A DNA stretch of 64,000 bases from Paracyclopina nana (taxonomy: Eukaryota; Arthropoda; Copepoda; Cyclopoida; Cyclopettidae), in assembly GCA_019096065.1 (NCBI GenBank), contig JAGUCH010000009.1, forward strand, positions 3,544,001 to 3,608,000, written 5' to 3'. Both the position numbers and the translations under genes were made by a program. Under the pieces are notes generated by a model. The model was not told the DNA's origin and did no database searches. It saw nothing but the letters and a program-made list of their open reading frames with translations. Below are positions 25,373 to 35,535 of the stretch, piece after piece (the stretch's first letter is position 1; every line of letters starts with the position of its first letter).

Positions 25373-27012
25373 CTGGAGTACCTATTTTTCCTAAAAACCA
25401 CCGTTTCACGGGATAGTTTTCCCACAGTATGAAATATGTCTTTATGTAACGTTTATGTACATAGCACTGTGTGAAAATAGCCTTCACCTTATAGTTACTA
25501 AGTTTTTAAATGTTAACATAACCTTGCATATCACTGAAAGAATTTTGTATTTTTCACCTTCCTTGTACTTTGCCATTTTTCCATAGTTATCACAACATAA
25601 ATGACTTCAACTTTACCTTGAAATGATGCAATTTTTTATAACTTTTCCACTGATCATGAACGCCCAATATAATACTATGTTATCATGCAACATATTGATT
25701 AATGGATCAATGTCTAAATTCGTCAGTTTTTTGGCAGTGGCATTATGCAATCACTTGACCATGAAACCTACTCAATTATTCAATATTTATTCCTAGTATT
25801 TTTCTTGAAATAAGTGTTCAGTGATATCATGTGAAAATTACTAAATAACCTCTCTTTTTCTTCAGGTGAATTGGCAAATACGCATGTCTTTTTTGGAGAA
25901 TTCACCATGGTAATATTGCGATGTTACGGCGTGATCCCACCGTGAATAAGTGATGAATTGTAAAAATAAACTGTTTATTACGATATGCAATTGCCGAATC
26001 AAATGTCATCTTTCAATAATTAATAATATGGTACTTTCATGAATTATAGCTCTCAATAAATAATTTTCATATTGCAATTCCACTGTTATTAATTTTGCTC
26101 ATTGGTGAGCATTATGCCTGATGTGTTGTGGAGTCTAAATCATGTCACATTGCAATTCATCCATTATGAGTCTAGTCCTCTCCTCCAACGGCCTTTAAAA
26201 GAGGAAAAGGTATTTAAGAAAGGTTTCATATGCTATGGGTAAGAATGTGGGACTTACTGGTGGAGTGTCAATGTCAGATTGCGCGGAACTTGGATTGCTA
26301 GGTGCTTCTGCCGTGATTTCATCATTATTGTTGGATTCACGCTCCTTTTCTGAGGCATCTTGTCCTTCAAGTTGGCCCTCATGCTCAGCAGTAGGTATGT
26401 CATGCTCTGCTTCTGTATCTTTGCCTCTTGGCTCATCTGCAGTCTCCTTCTCTGCCTCAGTCTCTTGACCAGCCTCGTCGTCACTGTTGCCATCAAGTTC
26501 TTGGCGAATGAGGATGTCATCTTCACCTTCCTCGCTTGTCTCGCCACTAGACATTTCAATGTCATCTTCATCAGAAGTTTCTTCATCAATATCGGCGGCC
26601 TAAAATTATGCAGTAATTAGAGCGTGCATACAACGTTGACTGAGTAATTACCTTTTTAACCTTTTTTCCTTTCTCCACTCGCCGTCTCTTCTTCTTGGCT
26701 TTCTCTTTGTTTTCAAAGACTTCTTCCTCAGCCTCATCTCCAGTGTCTATAACCATTGCATCGTTGGGACGAGCTAGTCGTTGCCTTTCTGTCTGGGAAG
26801 TGATGAGCCTCTTTCCTCTCCTTGATCAGTTCCCTTACTGATCCCCTTCTGGCAGATGACGTCGAAGCCACAGGTGGACTGGTCTCTCCAAAAACGTTAG
26901 TTTGTGGCCCAACTTCATCAGGTGACATAGCAGCCCTGTCTACTGGGAGAAGCGTCCCTCTTTTGTACTCCTCCTTCTTCTCTTGCAAGACTGCTTTGTA
27001 GATGGCGTCAAC

Positions 27013-27063
27013 CTAAGGAAATGATGCAGTTTACGATGTAATCACTATGAGATCACGACTCAC
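27013..27063 (-). repeat. Intron of the transposon accessory gene, possible repeat unit
   Basis: 51-bp GT-AG intron containing TTTACGATGTAATCACTATGA (27030-27050 on the plus strand); a weaker relative of the 55-bp intron family. Confidence 0.45.
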
Positions 27064-27354
27064 ATTTTTGACTTGGCAATCATTGCTGAACTTGAAGTTG
27101 TGGTACTTGTCGCCGTTGTCCCTGGCAATGTCAATGATCTGGCCAATCACCTCCTTTGCACTCATTTGGTCGGCACCTACATTGACTCTGAGTGACATGA
27201 CGGCCTCTTGTGGAGGGAGAAACTTCACCTTCTTCTCTTTTTTCCTCAAGCCATTCAACTCCAATTCAAGCTGATCCTTTAGCTTATCACGATTCAGCAT
27301 TGCCGCACGATGTTCCTCAGGAGTAGCAAATTTAGTTCCAGGTGGAAAGCAATG

Positions 27355-27409
27355 CTGAATAAAATTATTAGTAACTTTAACGTGATTTTACCATGAATTG
27401 TAAAATTAC
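27355..27409 (-). repeat. 55-bp intron of the repeat-derived family
   Basis: In gene sense it runs GTAATTTTACAATTCATGG, then TAAAATCACGTTAAAG, and ends TATTCAG. TTTACAATTCAT and AAAATCACG recur in other introns and in subterminal DNA at 25924-25970. Confidence 0.6.
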
Positions 27410-27683
27410 CTTGTTTGCTTCAAAGAAGACTCGGTCACCTACGTAGAGGCTCCTGAAGACATCATCCATGTTCTTTGACATGTTGTAGATGTGGCCGATG
27501 TATGTGGTCTTGGTGTTGTGAAACAAATCCGAAAACCCACCTCTAATGATCTTGACACTTTCATTTGTGTCCTTACCGGCGATGGTCACTTTTTTCTTAA
27601 GAATTTCAAGAACAGCTGGAATGATGACCTTAATCACCCCTTCAGGAATCGGCCTGTTGATCACTTTAAGTGCTCTGATGCTT

Positions 27684-27738
27684 CTGTAAAAAGTATATAG
27701 TTTTTTTACCGTGTTTTGACTGTAAACCTTATGATTAC
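27684..27738 (-). repeat. 55-bp intron of the repeat-derived family
   Basis: In gene sense it contains TTTACAGTCAAAACACGGTA and ends ATACTTTTTACAG, closely following the order of words in the introns at 28150-28204 and 28942-28997. Confidence 0.65.
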
Positions 27739-28149
27739 CCTTTGGAATCTCCAAGTAGCAAATGCGACAACGGGAATGGTCCAAAGAGAAAGTGCATTAC
27801 ACCATTGCCAATAGACTTGTTGAGCGTCCTTATGCTTTTGCAAGTCAATCTGTTTTGCAATCAATGGTGGCAGATGCTTGTGGATGTAACTGCAAGCAAG
27901 GAGAATATCTCCAAACTCGCCAATCAAATCCAATGGGAAGAATGACAACAGGCTGCTAGCAACTGCCTCCTTCCTTTCTGCTGCCTGGTCACCAACAAGC
28001 TTCAATCTGTCGTAGATTTTGCCATTAGATGAGACAATGTCATTGTAGGACTTCTTCATCGCCTTTTGCTCTTCCTTCAGCTCCTTCATTGCTGCATACA
28101 ATTTGTATTGTCGCCTGGCAATTTTCTTATTTTCAGATTCGATAAATTC

Positions 28150-28204
28150 CTAAGTATTTATACCGTGATTACGTCATGTACTGTGAAATTTGCTAATGTT
28201 TTAC
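28150..28204 (-). repeat. 55-bp intron of the repeat-derived family
   Basis: Shares the 19-nt word AATCACGGTATAAATACTT exactly with the intron at 28942-28997; ends directly in AG after ACTT. Confidence 0.75.
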
Positions 28205-28941
28205 CTTCATTTTCTTATCACGTTCCTCCAAGAACTTCATGAATTCGCCAAAACTTCCTCCAGCAATTCTTGGCGAGGCCCTCTAGCAGTTGAAGTACCT
28301 GCTGCCATTTTCTCAATTGTTCCAGCTACCTGGCCTTCATCTGAAGTTGGTGAGCCTCTGAATGTGCGATGTGCTTCATTAGCTGACTCATCTTCTTGAT
28401 GAACCTCTGCAAAAGTTGTCAGCAGTTGTGCATTCTCTGCTGATGGCCCAGACCTTGGAGAGCGCACACCAAAAGTGGCATCAATGATTGGCGGTCCTTC
28501 TGCTTCAATGGTATCAGGTTCCTCCGTAGTTCTGGGGTTTTTAGCTGGTGTACCTGCTGACGGCGAAACAGATTCTGGAGAATCATTTCTGCTCCTCTTG
28601 TTGGTTCGTGGAGGATTCTTTGGCGGCTCAAGTTTCTTTTTCTCCACAGTGCGACTGCTACGAACAGAAGGCACGGTGACAATATGCAGTGGTGATATTT
28701 TTAATGGCGTAAGTCTGGCACGTCCACGTCCTCGCCCTGATTTTGCTGGCGTCCCCTTTCCTTTACCACCCTTGGCAGCTGCAGCAGAAGTGGATGGGGC
28801 AACGTCAGGAGCCTTAGTTGTTGACCTTTTCCTTGGGCTCTGTCTCCTTGATGCTGGCTTTGTCTTCTTTGTTGTATCCACAAAGTCATCCTCAGATTCT
28901 TGCTCTGACTCCTGAATCCTAGTTGGAGCCGTCTCTTTCAG

Positions 28942-28997
28942 CTGAAAAAGCAAAGTATTTATACCGTGATTTTACAGTAAATTGTGCAATAACTTAC
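28942..28997 (-). repeat. 56-bp intron of the repeat-derived family
   Basis: In gene sense it contains TTTACTGTAAAATCACGG followed by TATAAATACTT; the last 19 nt of that block match the 28150-28204 intron exactly. Confidence 0.75.
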
Positions 28998-29703
28998 TTC
29001 TTTTTCTTGCTTTGGCAGCAGCAATCTTCAACATTTGCACTGAGGCTGGCTCAATTTCTGGCTCCTTAGCCTTATCTGCTGCATCCGATTGCTCAGTGGA
29101 GTCATCAACGATTTTGCTCCTAGTAGCATGCACTCTGGCTCACGTGAAGAGGCGACAAAGTCATCCTTGGCTGATTTCCTAGGAGCGTGGTAGTATTTCC
29201 TGCTGACTTTCTCCTTGTAGCGTACCACCATGTCGTCGTATCTCTCATGTCGCTTTCGTCCCAGTAGTGTTTCTTATCTCAGCATTGAGATCTACAGCAT
29301 GTATTTTGAAACAAATTTATCTTCCGTTCCTAAAAGTAAATTTAACATTTACGGCGTAATTACTATGTTAAAACGTTTTAAACAAAATAATTATTTTCAA
29401 AAAAGAAACTCACCTTTCTCAATACGAAAATACACTAAAGTGCATTTCGACGCCATCCATTGTAGCATACTTTCTGTAGCTTCTCTTCAATGCATCCATA
29501 TGACTTGTAGGGTCGAATCCAATGACTTCGGAGATCGTTTTTCCATCCTCAAAAACTGTTGTCGACGGCAGCAAGCTGAACACCGGATCATCGTCAAGAC
29601 GTGAAATGACAAGCTGGTCATATTGACGCGTGGCCTCATCTTCATGTGGTGAAGTGGACTTGCTTGTATGAATGCTGCCAATTTCACTTGGTGAACGTGA
29701 CAT

Positions 29704-29731
29704 TTCACGGCGTTTTCACGGCGTAATCAGT
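29704..29731. repeat. Motif pair in the divergent promoter region of the transposon
   Basis: Two tandem ACGGCGT words (TTTCACGGCGTTTTCACGG, then CGTAATCAG) lie immediately beyond the start of the minus-strand gene; a further copy (AATTACACCGTGAAAAA) is at 30020, before the plus-strand gene. Placement between divergent starts fits a promoter or transposase-binding role; this is inference. Confidence 0.45.
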
Positions 29732-30074
29732 GTTTATTTTTCAGGGTCACGTCGTGCGGCGCAGTAGGCAGTGATGTGCTCTCCTCGGCAGGTGAGGCGT
29801 CGGACTGAGGATTTCTCAGCGTGCGCGCACGCCTCATATAGTACGCCGTGCCATTTGGACGGACATCATCCAAACCAACCGGATGTCACGCAACCCACCT
29901 ATAAAACCAAACAATTACTAAAAAACAACGATAGCGGGAAGTAATGCCATTTATTAAAAATTATTTAAAAATGTTTGCACACAGTTTAAGCCTACTTTTA
30001 AAGACTTAAATTTTAATGGTAATTACACCGTGAAAAACACATAAATCTACTACGTCGTCATTTTTTTTAGAGCA

Positions 30075-33000
30075 ATGCCGAAAGTGAAAAAAAAGAAAGA
30101 TGAAGGCTACAATGACAGCACATTCACTTCCACCCCTGCTGCTCGCATGAATCGTCGACGACAAAGGCAAAAGAAAGAGCTTGATATCTTAATTCGTGAA
30201 TTATCTGAGAAATCAAAGAAGCTTGGCTTGGCAGCTAATAATATCATCAACATTGAGGATGATCCAATACCAATTGAAGTTGACCTCATTACGAAGGTTT
30301 CAAATGGATTGAAAAATGTCATCAATTTTGAAGACACACAGTTGCAGCCCAAAGTGCTAGAAAAGAGATCCAAGCCAGCAGCAAGCGTTGTTAATGAAGC
30401 AAGAAAGCTTATTCAGGAAGTTGACAATTTACCACACATTCACGTTACAATCACTGACGTAGCACGGCAGAATATTTGTTTGACTGATGTTCTCGACCCA
30501 GTCACAAATAACTTCTACATTGTTGGCATTGATGATCCATCTTTCCCACTATTCTATGAAGTTGAATATGCTTTACTTGAAGACTTTGCCACTAGCCCGG
30601 AGAAATATGATAAATACATAGAGTGGTCAAAGTGTATCACCAGTTATAGGGTTGCATTTGAAAATGCGTTTGCCAACAAAGGCCGTGCTAAAAGGAAAGT
30701 TGAACGTGAGCAGCAGGAGCAACTGTCAGAGGAGCCAATCACAAACTGGCAGAACAGCTTGGATATTGGCAATTATGTCCAATCAAGCAACCAACTGGAA
30801 GTGGACAACAATGACGATGAGTGGATACCTCCATCGCAACATGATCCACCATCAGCCAGTGTGCAGCTTGCAGAGAAAAGTATCCGTGATTACTCCGTGA
30901 ATGAGCCGTTAAACGTGCAATCAGCTCAAGATCCGTACTCGGTACTAGGGATGCGTTGGGAGAATCAAGTCGAGGTTGTTGATATTGACCATCTACAAGA
31001 TGTCTCTACATCTTCATCAGATGTGTCCTCTGATAATGTCATGACTACTGAAAGTGATGAAGAATATGCCTTTTCAAGAGATCACGGTTGAATTTCAATC
31101 AAAGCAATAATGCTGATCCGCTGATACCAGATGCTAATGGAGACAGCAATGATGATAGCATCAATGTGAGCGATGGCAATGAGGAGGCGGAAGAAGCTAT
31201 TGAAGGCAATGAGATGGATGATTCAATTGTGTCAAATGTAAGTTCTTTTACAATTTATGACATTTTTACGGCATAATCACGGTCTATTGTAGGAATCAGA
31301 CAATCCAGAAGATTATCCGTTTGAAATTGAGTTTGATGATGACGCTTTGTGCAACGCATTCAGCAGCATGTCAATTAGGAAGTTCACCCTTACAGAACTC
31401 ATTCGTGCCCAAAAAGAGGAGGAGAAATTGGAAGACTTGCTAGCAAGAAATGATCTGTGTGCAAATAGGTTCCTGTCTATCATTTGCAGACATGCTGTGA
31501 GTCATGAAGCAGCAGACGATCTATGGAATTTTGTGCGTGCCATGAATCTTGATCGAAAACTTAAAAGCTTCAAAACAATCTACAACCATCTCAGAGATCA
31601 GTTGCCCAATATCCACATGGCGTTTGAATTGTTGGACAAAAGTAACAACGAAATATTCCATCATAGTGGTAATGCGTTTTACCCTGAAAAAACCTACCCT
31701 TCACGGGATTATGAAAAGTTGAGTGAATGGACAAGCTCAAAGATTGACGAGATCTGGGAATTCCATAAAAAAAACCATCCACAACTAGCAAGGAGATTCA
31801 AGAAAAGGTATGACCTTGCAGTTGATGAGGTCCCGCTTTCCAACTCAGGCATTGACAAAATGGATCTTGTGTGTGTAAGGTTCTTTGGCTGCCGTTTTGT
31901 CTATTTGTCAGGTGTTTTGTGTGCAGACAGGACACTTGAAGCAATTGAACACATGTGTTGAGAATATGATTGTGGATGCAAAGGAGAAAGGATTCAAACT
32001 GAGCATGGTCATTGCAGATGCTGTAGCAAGAGCTAAACTGAAATGTCTCAAGGGTCACGCAGGTTATTGTTGCTGTGATCGCTGCAAGTGTGTTGGCGAT
32101 TATGACAGAAAAATGGTGTTTTTACCAAAGACTATGGCTTATGAAAAGCGGACAATGCAAAAGTGGCTGAGACATGTCGAACTCGTTGAAAAGAACAAAG
32201 ACAGTGGACTACCTCCAGATGATGCACAAACATTTGGTGTCACAGGCAGATCTCCATTTTGTCAATAGAGGGATTTGAAATCATTGAGGAAATGCCTATT
32301 GAGCCCATGCACAATTTGTTGCTAGGCATGGGTCGACAAATTGTCCTTGAAATCATTAATCCAAGGAGATCAGGCAGTGACAGGTACAGTGCGAGAACTA
32401 AGGACTTAATGTTCCGCTTTGACGAAAGTTGGAAAAAAATGCGAATACCCTCTGAGTTCACTCGTCGTCCTAGAGGCATGCGTTTGGGGTTAGTGCACTA
32501 TAAATCATGCGAATACCTTTCAATCATTGTGTGTGGATTCTTGGCATTTGGAAAGGCGCTTGTAGGAGAAGAAAATTGCAAGTTCAGGAAGATCTGGTAT
32601 TACTTTACCTACCTTGTGAGGGCAGCATTTTTTGATGACGAACTGTATCGTCAAATATGCCAAAAGGTGAACTTGTCTGAAATGATGCAGTCATTCTATT
32701 TCATGTTTGAAAATGTTTTTGGAAAGCAAAAGTGCTCCTTCAACCTTCATCTATTCTCTCACTTGAGAGAAACTCGGAGACGCCATAGATTGAGCCAAAT
32801 TTCAGCTGAGCCCTTTGAGGCTTACTACGGATTCATCAAACGTGTTCTGGTCAACAATACAAAAGCTTCAGTAAACAGGCAATGCAAAAGGCGTTTATTG
32901 CAAATATACGGAGTCACAACTGTGAAAAGAACCATCAACATCAACAAAGAAGATGACACGTGCCAACAGACAAGACAACCTCATCTACACTAAAGATAGG

Positions 33001-33237
33001 ACATTCTATGAAGTGGTAGGCCAGAGAAACAAGGACGAGTACAAGTGCAAGCGCATTGCAACAGCCAAGTACCGCAACAAAGATGTATTCAGTCTTGACT
33101 TCTCCATGGTTGGTGTTGAGCGATTCAAAAAGTATGAAAAAGACGTCGTCATTGTCAAAAAGAAAGACATCGTTGGTAAGGCAGTGAAGGATGGCCAAGT
33201 AATGATCGCTGTGCCAATGGATGCACTTCATTCTTAA
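30075..33237 (+). pseudogene. DDE-like transposase gene, frame-broken
   Basis: The coding path runs from ATG 30075 with introns at 31238-31292 (55 bp) and 31875-31926 (52 bp), and possibly 30880-30924 (45 nt, frame-neutral). The N-terminal part is basic (PKVKKKKDEG) then acidic. The catalytic part contains LAVDEVPLSNSG, VIADAVARAKLKCLKGH followed by the cysteine cluster GYCCCDRC, EPMHNLLLG, and AEPFEAYYGFIKR near the end; these correspond to the D, D and E blocks of a large animal transposase group that cuts at terminal inverted repeats. The frame shifts by one base near 31090, 32262 and 32960, so no continuous protein is made as read. The DDE assignment is from motif layout, not from a search. 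Confidence 0.65.
31238..31292 (+). repeat. 55-bp intron of the transposase gene, repeat-derived family
   Basis: GTAAGTTCTTTTACAATTTA at the 5' side, then TTTACGGCATAATCACGG and a TTGTAG acceptor. It shares TTTACAATT and AATCACGGT with introns of the opposite-strand gene, though it belongs to a different gene. Confidence 0.7.
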
Positions 33238-33865
33238 TCAATTGTTCTTTAGTGCATTATCAGGCAGATTACGGCAAAAAAACTGCAATATTATGATCAC
33301 AAATTCATGCCGTTCATCCAACTATTCAGTTACAAATATTACTACTTCTTGTTTTGTGAGCAATGAAATCTAATGCATACCCAATAATAGCACTGCTCAA
33401 TAAGGTATTCAACATTATAATTACCATTCTATGTATTTCTACAACAAATAAATGTTGTCAAATGAAATGAAGAGCAATATGTCCACAGGTACTTATACCT
33501 AACATTTGCAAAAAACGGGTAAATCACTGAATAATTATGTCATCAAAATGAAAAATAAATTATATTCGTAAAACTTTAAGTTGTCGTTCTTTTGATTGAA
33601 GTCAATATGAAGTAAGTGCATATCAGAAATTTCACTCATTTTTGTCATTGAGCAGTCAAAAAAACATTGCTACGAGAAACAATTATTTCAATAGTATTTC
33701 CATGATCACTTACTGAACATATCACAGTAAGAATTATGGGAGGATTACTTACACATTAAAAAAACGTTTTTTTGAAGTTATGTATGCTAAGTAATATTCT
33801 TGTAATCATGACGTAAATACGGAGCACAATTTTTGGTCTTGCAAAGTAAGATTTATTCAGTTATG

Positions 33866-33926
33866 ACACGCTGTAATTACTATGTAATCACGTAATTGAA
33901 ATAAATCAACGGTGTAATCATGGTAA
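33866..33926. repeat. Right subterminal motif cluster of the 8.6-kb transposon
   Basis: Three copies of the GTAATCACGG-type word: ACACGCTGTAATTAC (33866), TGTAATCACGTAATT (33883) and ACGGTGTAATCATGGTAA (33909), ending 14 bp before the terminal repeat. Clustered subterminal repeats usually bind transposase; the role here is inferred. Confidence 0.55.
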
Positions 33927-33939
33927 GCTGACTTGGAGA

Positions 33940-33952
33940 ATTTCTGGTTGGG
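33940..33952 (-). repeat. Right terminal inverted repeat of the 8.6-kb transposon
   Basis: ATTTCTGGTTGGG, the exact reverse complement of the left end. Confidence 0.65.
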
Positions 33953-35535
33953 GGTCTATTTGCCGATTTCACGCGCACGGAAAAAAGTTGCGAAATCAAC
34001 GCAGCAACTCTTTCTCATTAGTGGTAAGCTAAAAATATTCCATCCTGGCACCCTGGAGAGCAAGTAAGAGCAGCCAATTCTTGTGGATTATCATTTTATG
34101 CTATAAGCTTGACTTCCCTGACTTGGTCACTCAATTGGAGTCGTTTGGAATCAAAAGTTATGGGAGATTCAATTTTTGCTCAAATTGTGCAAAGTTGCTG
34201 TTCTACTGAATTTGCCAAAATCTAGTTTTGCCAAAAAATTATGTTTTCTTCACCAAATTTGAATCTTTATCTGTCAATCAACATTAATTTGTGCTCTTTA
34301 GATAGCCTAGAAGTCATACAAATTAGAAACTGAAAATGGGTGCTAAAATCGGAAATCTGCGATTTGACGTAATGCGCGACAAATCGGCTTTTTGATCCAT
34401 TGTGCCCTCCAAAGATCTGACATTTGCTTTGTTTTTGTTGTACTTCACGTATCAATGAATATTACTTTATGTAAGTGATTTCTATTTGCTCATGGTGAGC
34501 TCTCCAGAGTACATAGATGATCAAGCAAGTCCCTTTTATGCACGGATAGACCTTATCCCCACTATGGGCTATTTTATCCCACGGGGTTTTAGCCTGGGGA
34601 CATGAAAATAGAGCATCATGAAAAAAGCTTTGCTCGGTCACTTCCTCTGCTGGTGGATCAAGTTCAGGGCTAATTTTCTGCTTCTTCCATGATTACTGCA
34701 ATTTTCAATGAAAGAAGTGTCTCGATCACGCTATTCTGGCTCTTGCTTTGTAAGCTTCAATTATGAAGGGAAACTCTCGAATCATGGGTTTTATTCATTT
34801 CCACCATTTTTTGGCTTTTTTAATGGATCCCATTGTCATCATGCAATAACCACTAATTTATGTAAAGCTAGTCTCGAAATTTTCTTCTTTGTTGCATGTG
34901 AAAAAGGCCTATTCTAATTATGATATAGCTTGGGAATCGACCTGTTCAATCAAAGTGGATATTCAAATTGGAGCACTACATTACCTCGTGTAACGTGCTA
35001 CTATAATTTGCCTATTTTTCTCAACATGCATCGCTTTCAAATGTTTTTTCTGCTTGCCTCAATTAGGGATAATCTGCAGTTTTGCGTCATGGTGTGAAAA
35101 TTGGAAATTTACCACCCAAAGAGTTGCGCAAAGCTCGGGTTGTTTGTCCAGATGTAGCAAAGTAGAGCCAAAATGAGCGCGGTGAGCTGTGTTTATTCTT
35201 AGGTCAATTTGGGTGGATTATTGCGTTTTGACTGTGACCCATGTGTTAATGTCTCTCGCTAAGACGACGTAATTTTTAGCTATACTACAGCAACTGCTGC
35301 TGCTCAGAAAACATTCATTGAAATTCGATCTCTGGTCAGTCAACTCTGGAGTTTTTTGACCCCCAACAAAAATTGACCTTTGAAGCTCGAAAATTAGCAT
35401 AAAACTCTGGACAACAAACCTTGAAATGAAAACAAATGCATTTTTTCTGTAAAAAAAATGATAATCTTAACAAACATTCAACATGAAGAAAAGGCTTATA
35501 TTCTTCAGCCATAAGTTGGTTGATTGAGGCATTTG
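33953..35535. other. Intergenic, nothing recognised
   Basis: AT-rich sequence between the transposon and the 3' end of the channel gene; no supported feature. Confidence 0.5.

Larger units (their letters stand above)
26172..29703 (-). pseudogene. Accessory gene of the 8.6-kb transposon, charged protein, frame-broken
   Basis: Nine putative exons on the minus strand: 29436-29703, 28998-29272, 28205-28941, 27739-28149, 27410-27683, 27064-27354, 26652-27012, 26258-26599 and 26172-26192, with GT-AG introns of mostly 51-56 bp. The product is Lys/Arg/Glu/Ser-rich: a basic, Pro/Ser-rich central region (exon 3, KKTKPASRRQSPRKRS), a charged helical stretch (RRQYKLYAAMKELKEEQKAM), a CRIC motif (CRICYLEIPK) and an acidic C-terminus. 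No known domain was recognised. Frames do not connect cleanly at about 29110, 28270 and 27800 or across the 27684-27738 junction, implying single-base indels. Its divergent position beside the transposase suggests a nuclear or DNA-binding accessory protein. Exon calls within the broken frame are approximate. Confidence 0.55.
25360..33952. mobile_element. 8.6-kb DNA transposon with divergent genes and related introns
   Basis: Left end CCCAACCAGAAAT and right end ATTTCTGGTTGGG are perfect 13-bp inverted repeats; both flanks carry GG next to the ends, a possible but unproven 2-bp duplication. Inside are two divergent multi-exon genes, a minus-strand charged, low-complexity protein and a plus-strand DDE-like transposase, separated by about 370 bp. 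Repeats resembling TTTACGGYGTAATCACGGTA occur in the subterminal DNA, in the intergenic region and inside most introns. The transposase resembles the large animal group with a GHxGYxxCxRC cysteine cluster and CACTA-like layout; I cannot fix the superfamily. Several single-base frame breaks suggest this copy is no longer autonomous. Confidence 0.75.

Noticed and set aside
31875-31911. 37-bp intron ending at TTGTCAG in the transposase gene
   Set aside because: Too short for efficient splicing; the AG 15 bp downstream gives a 52-bp intron in the same frame, like the others.
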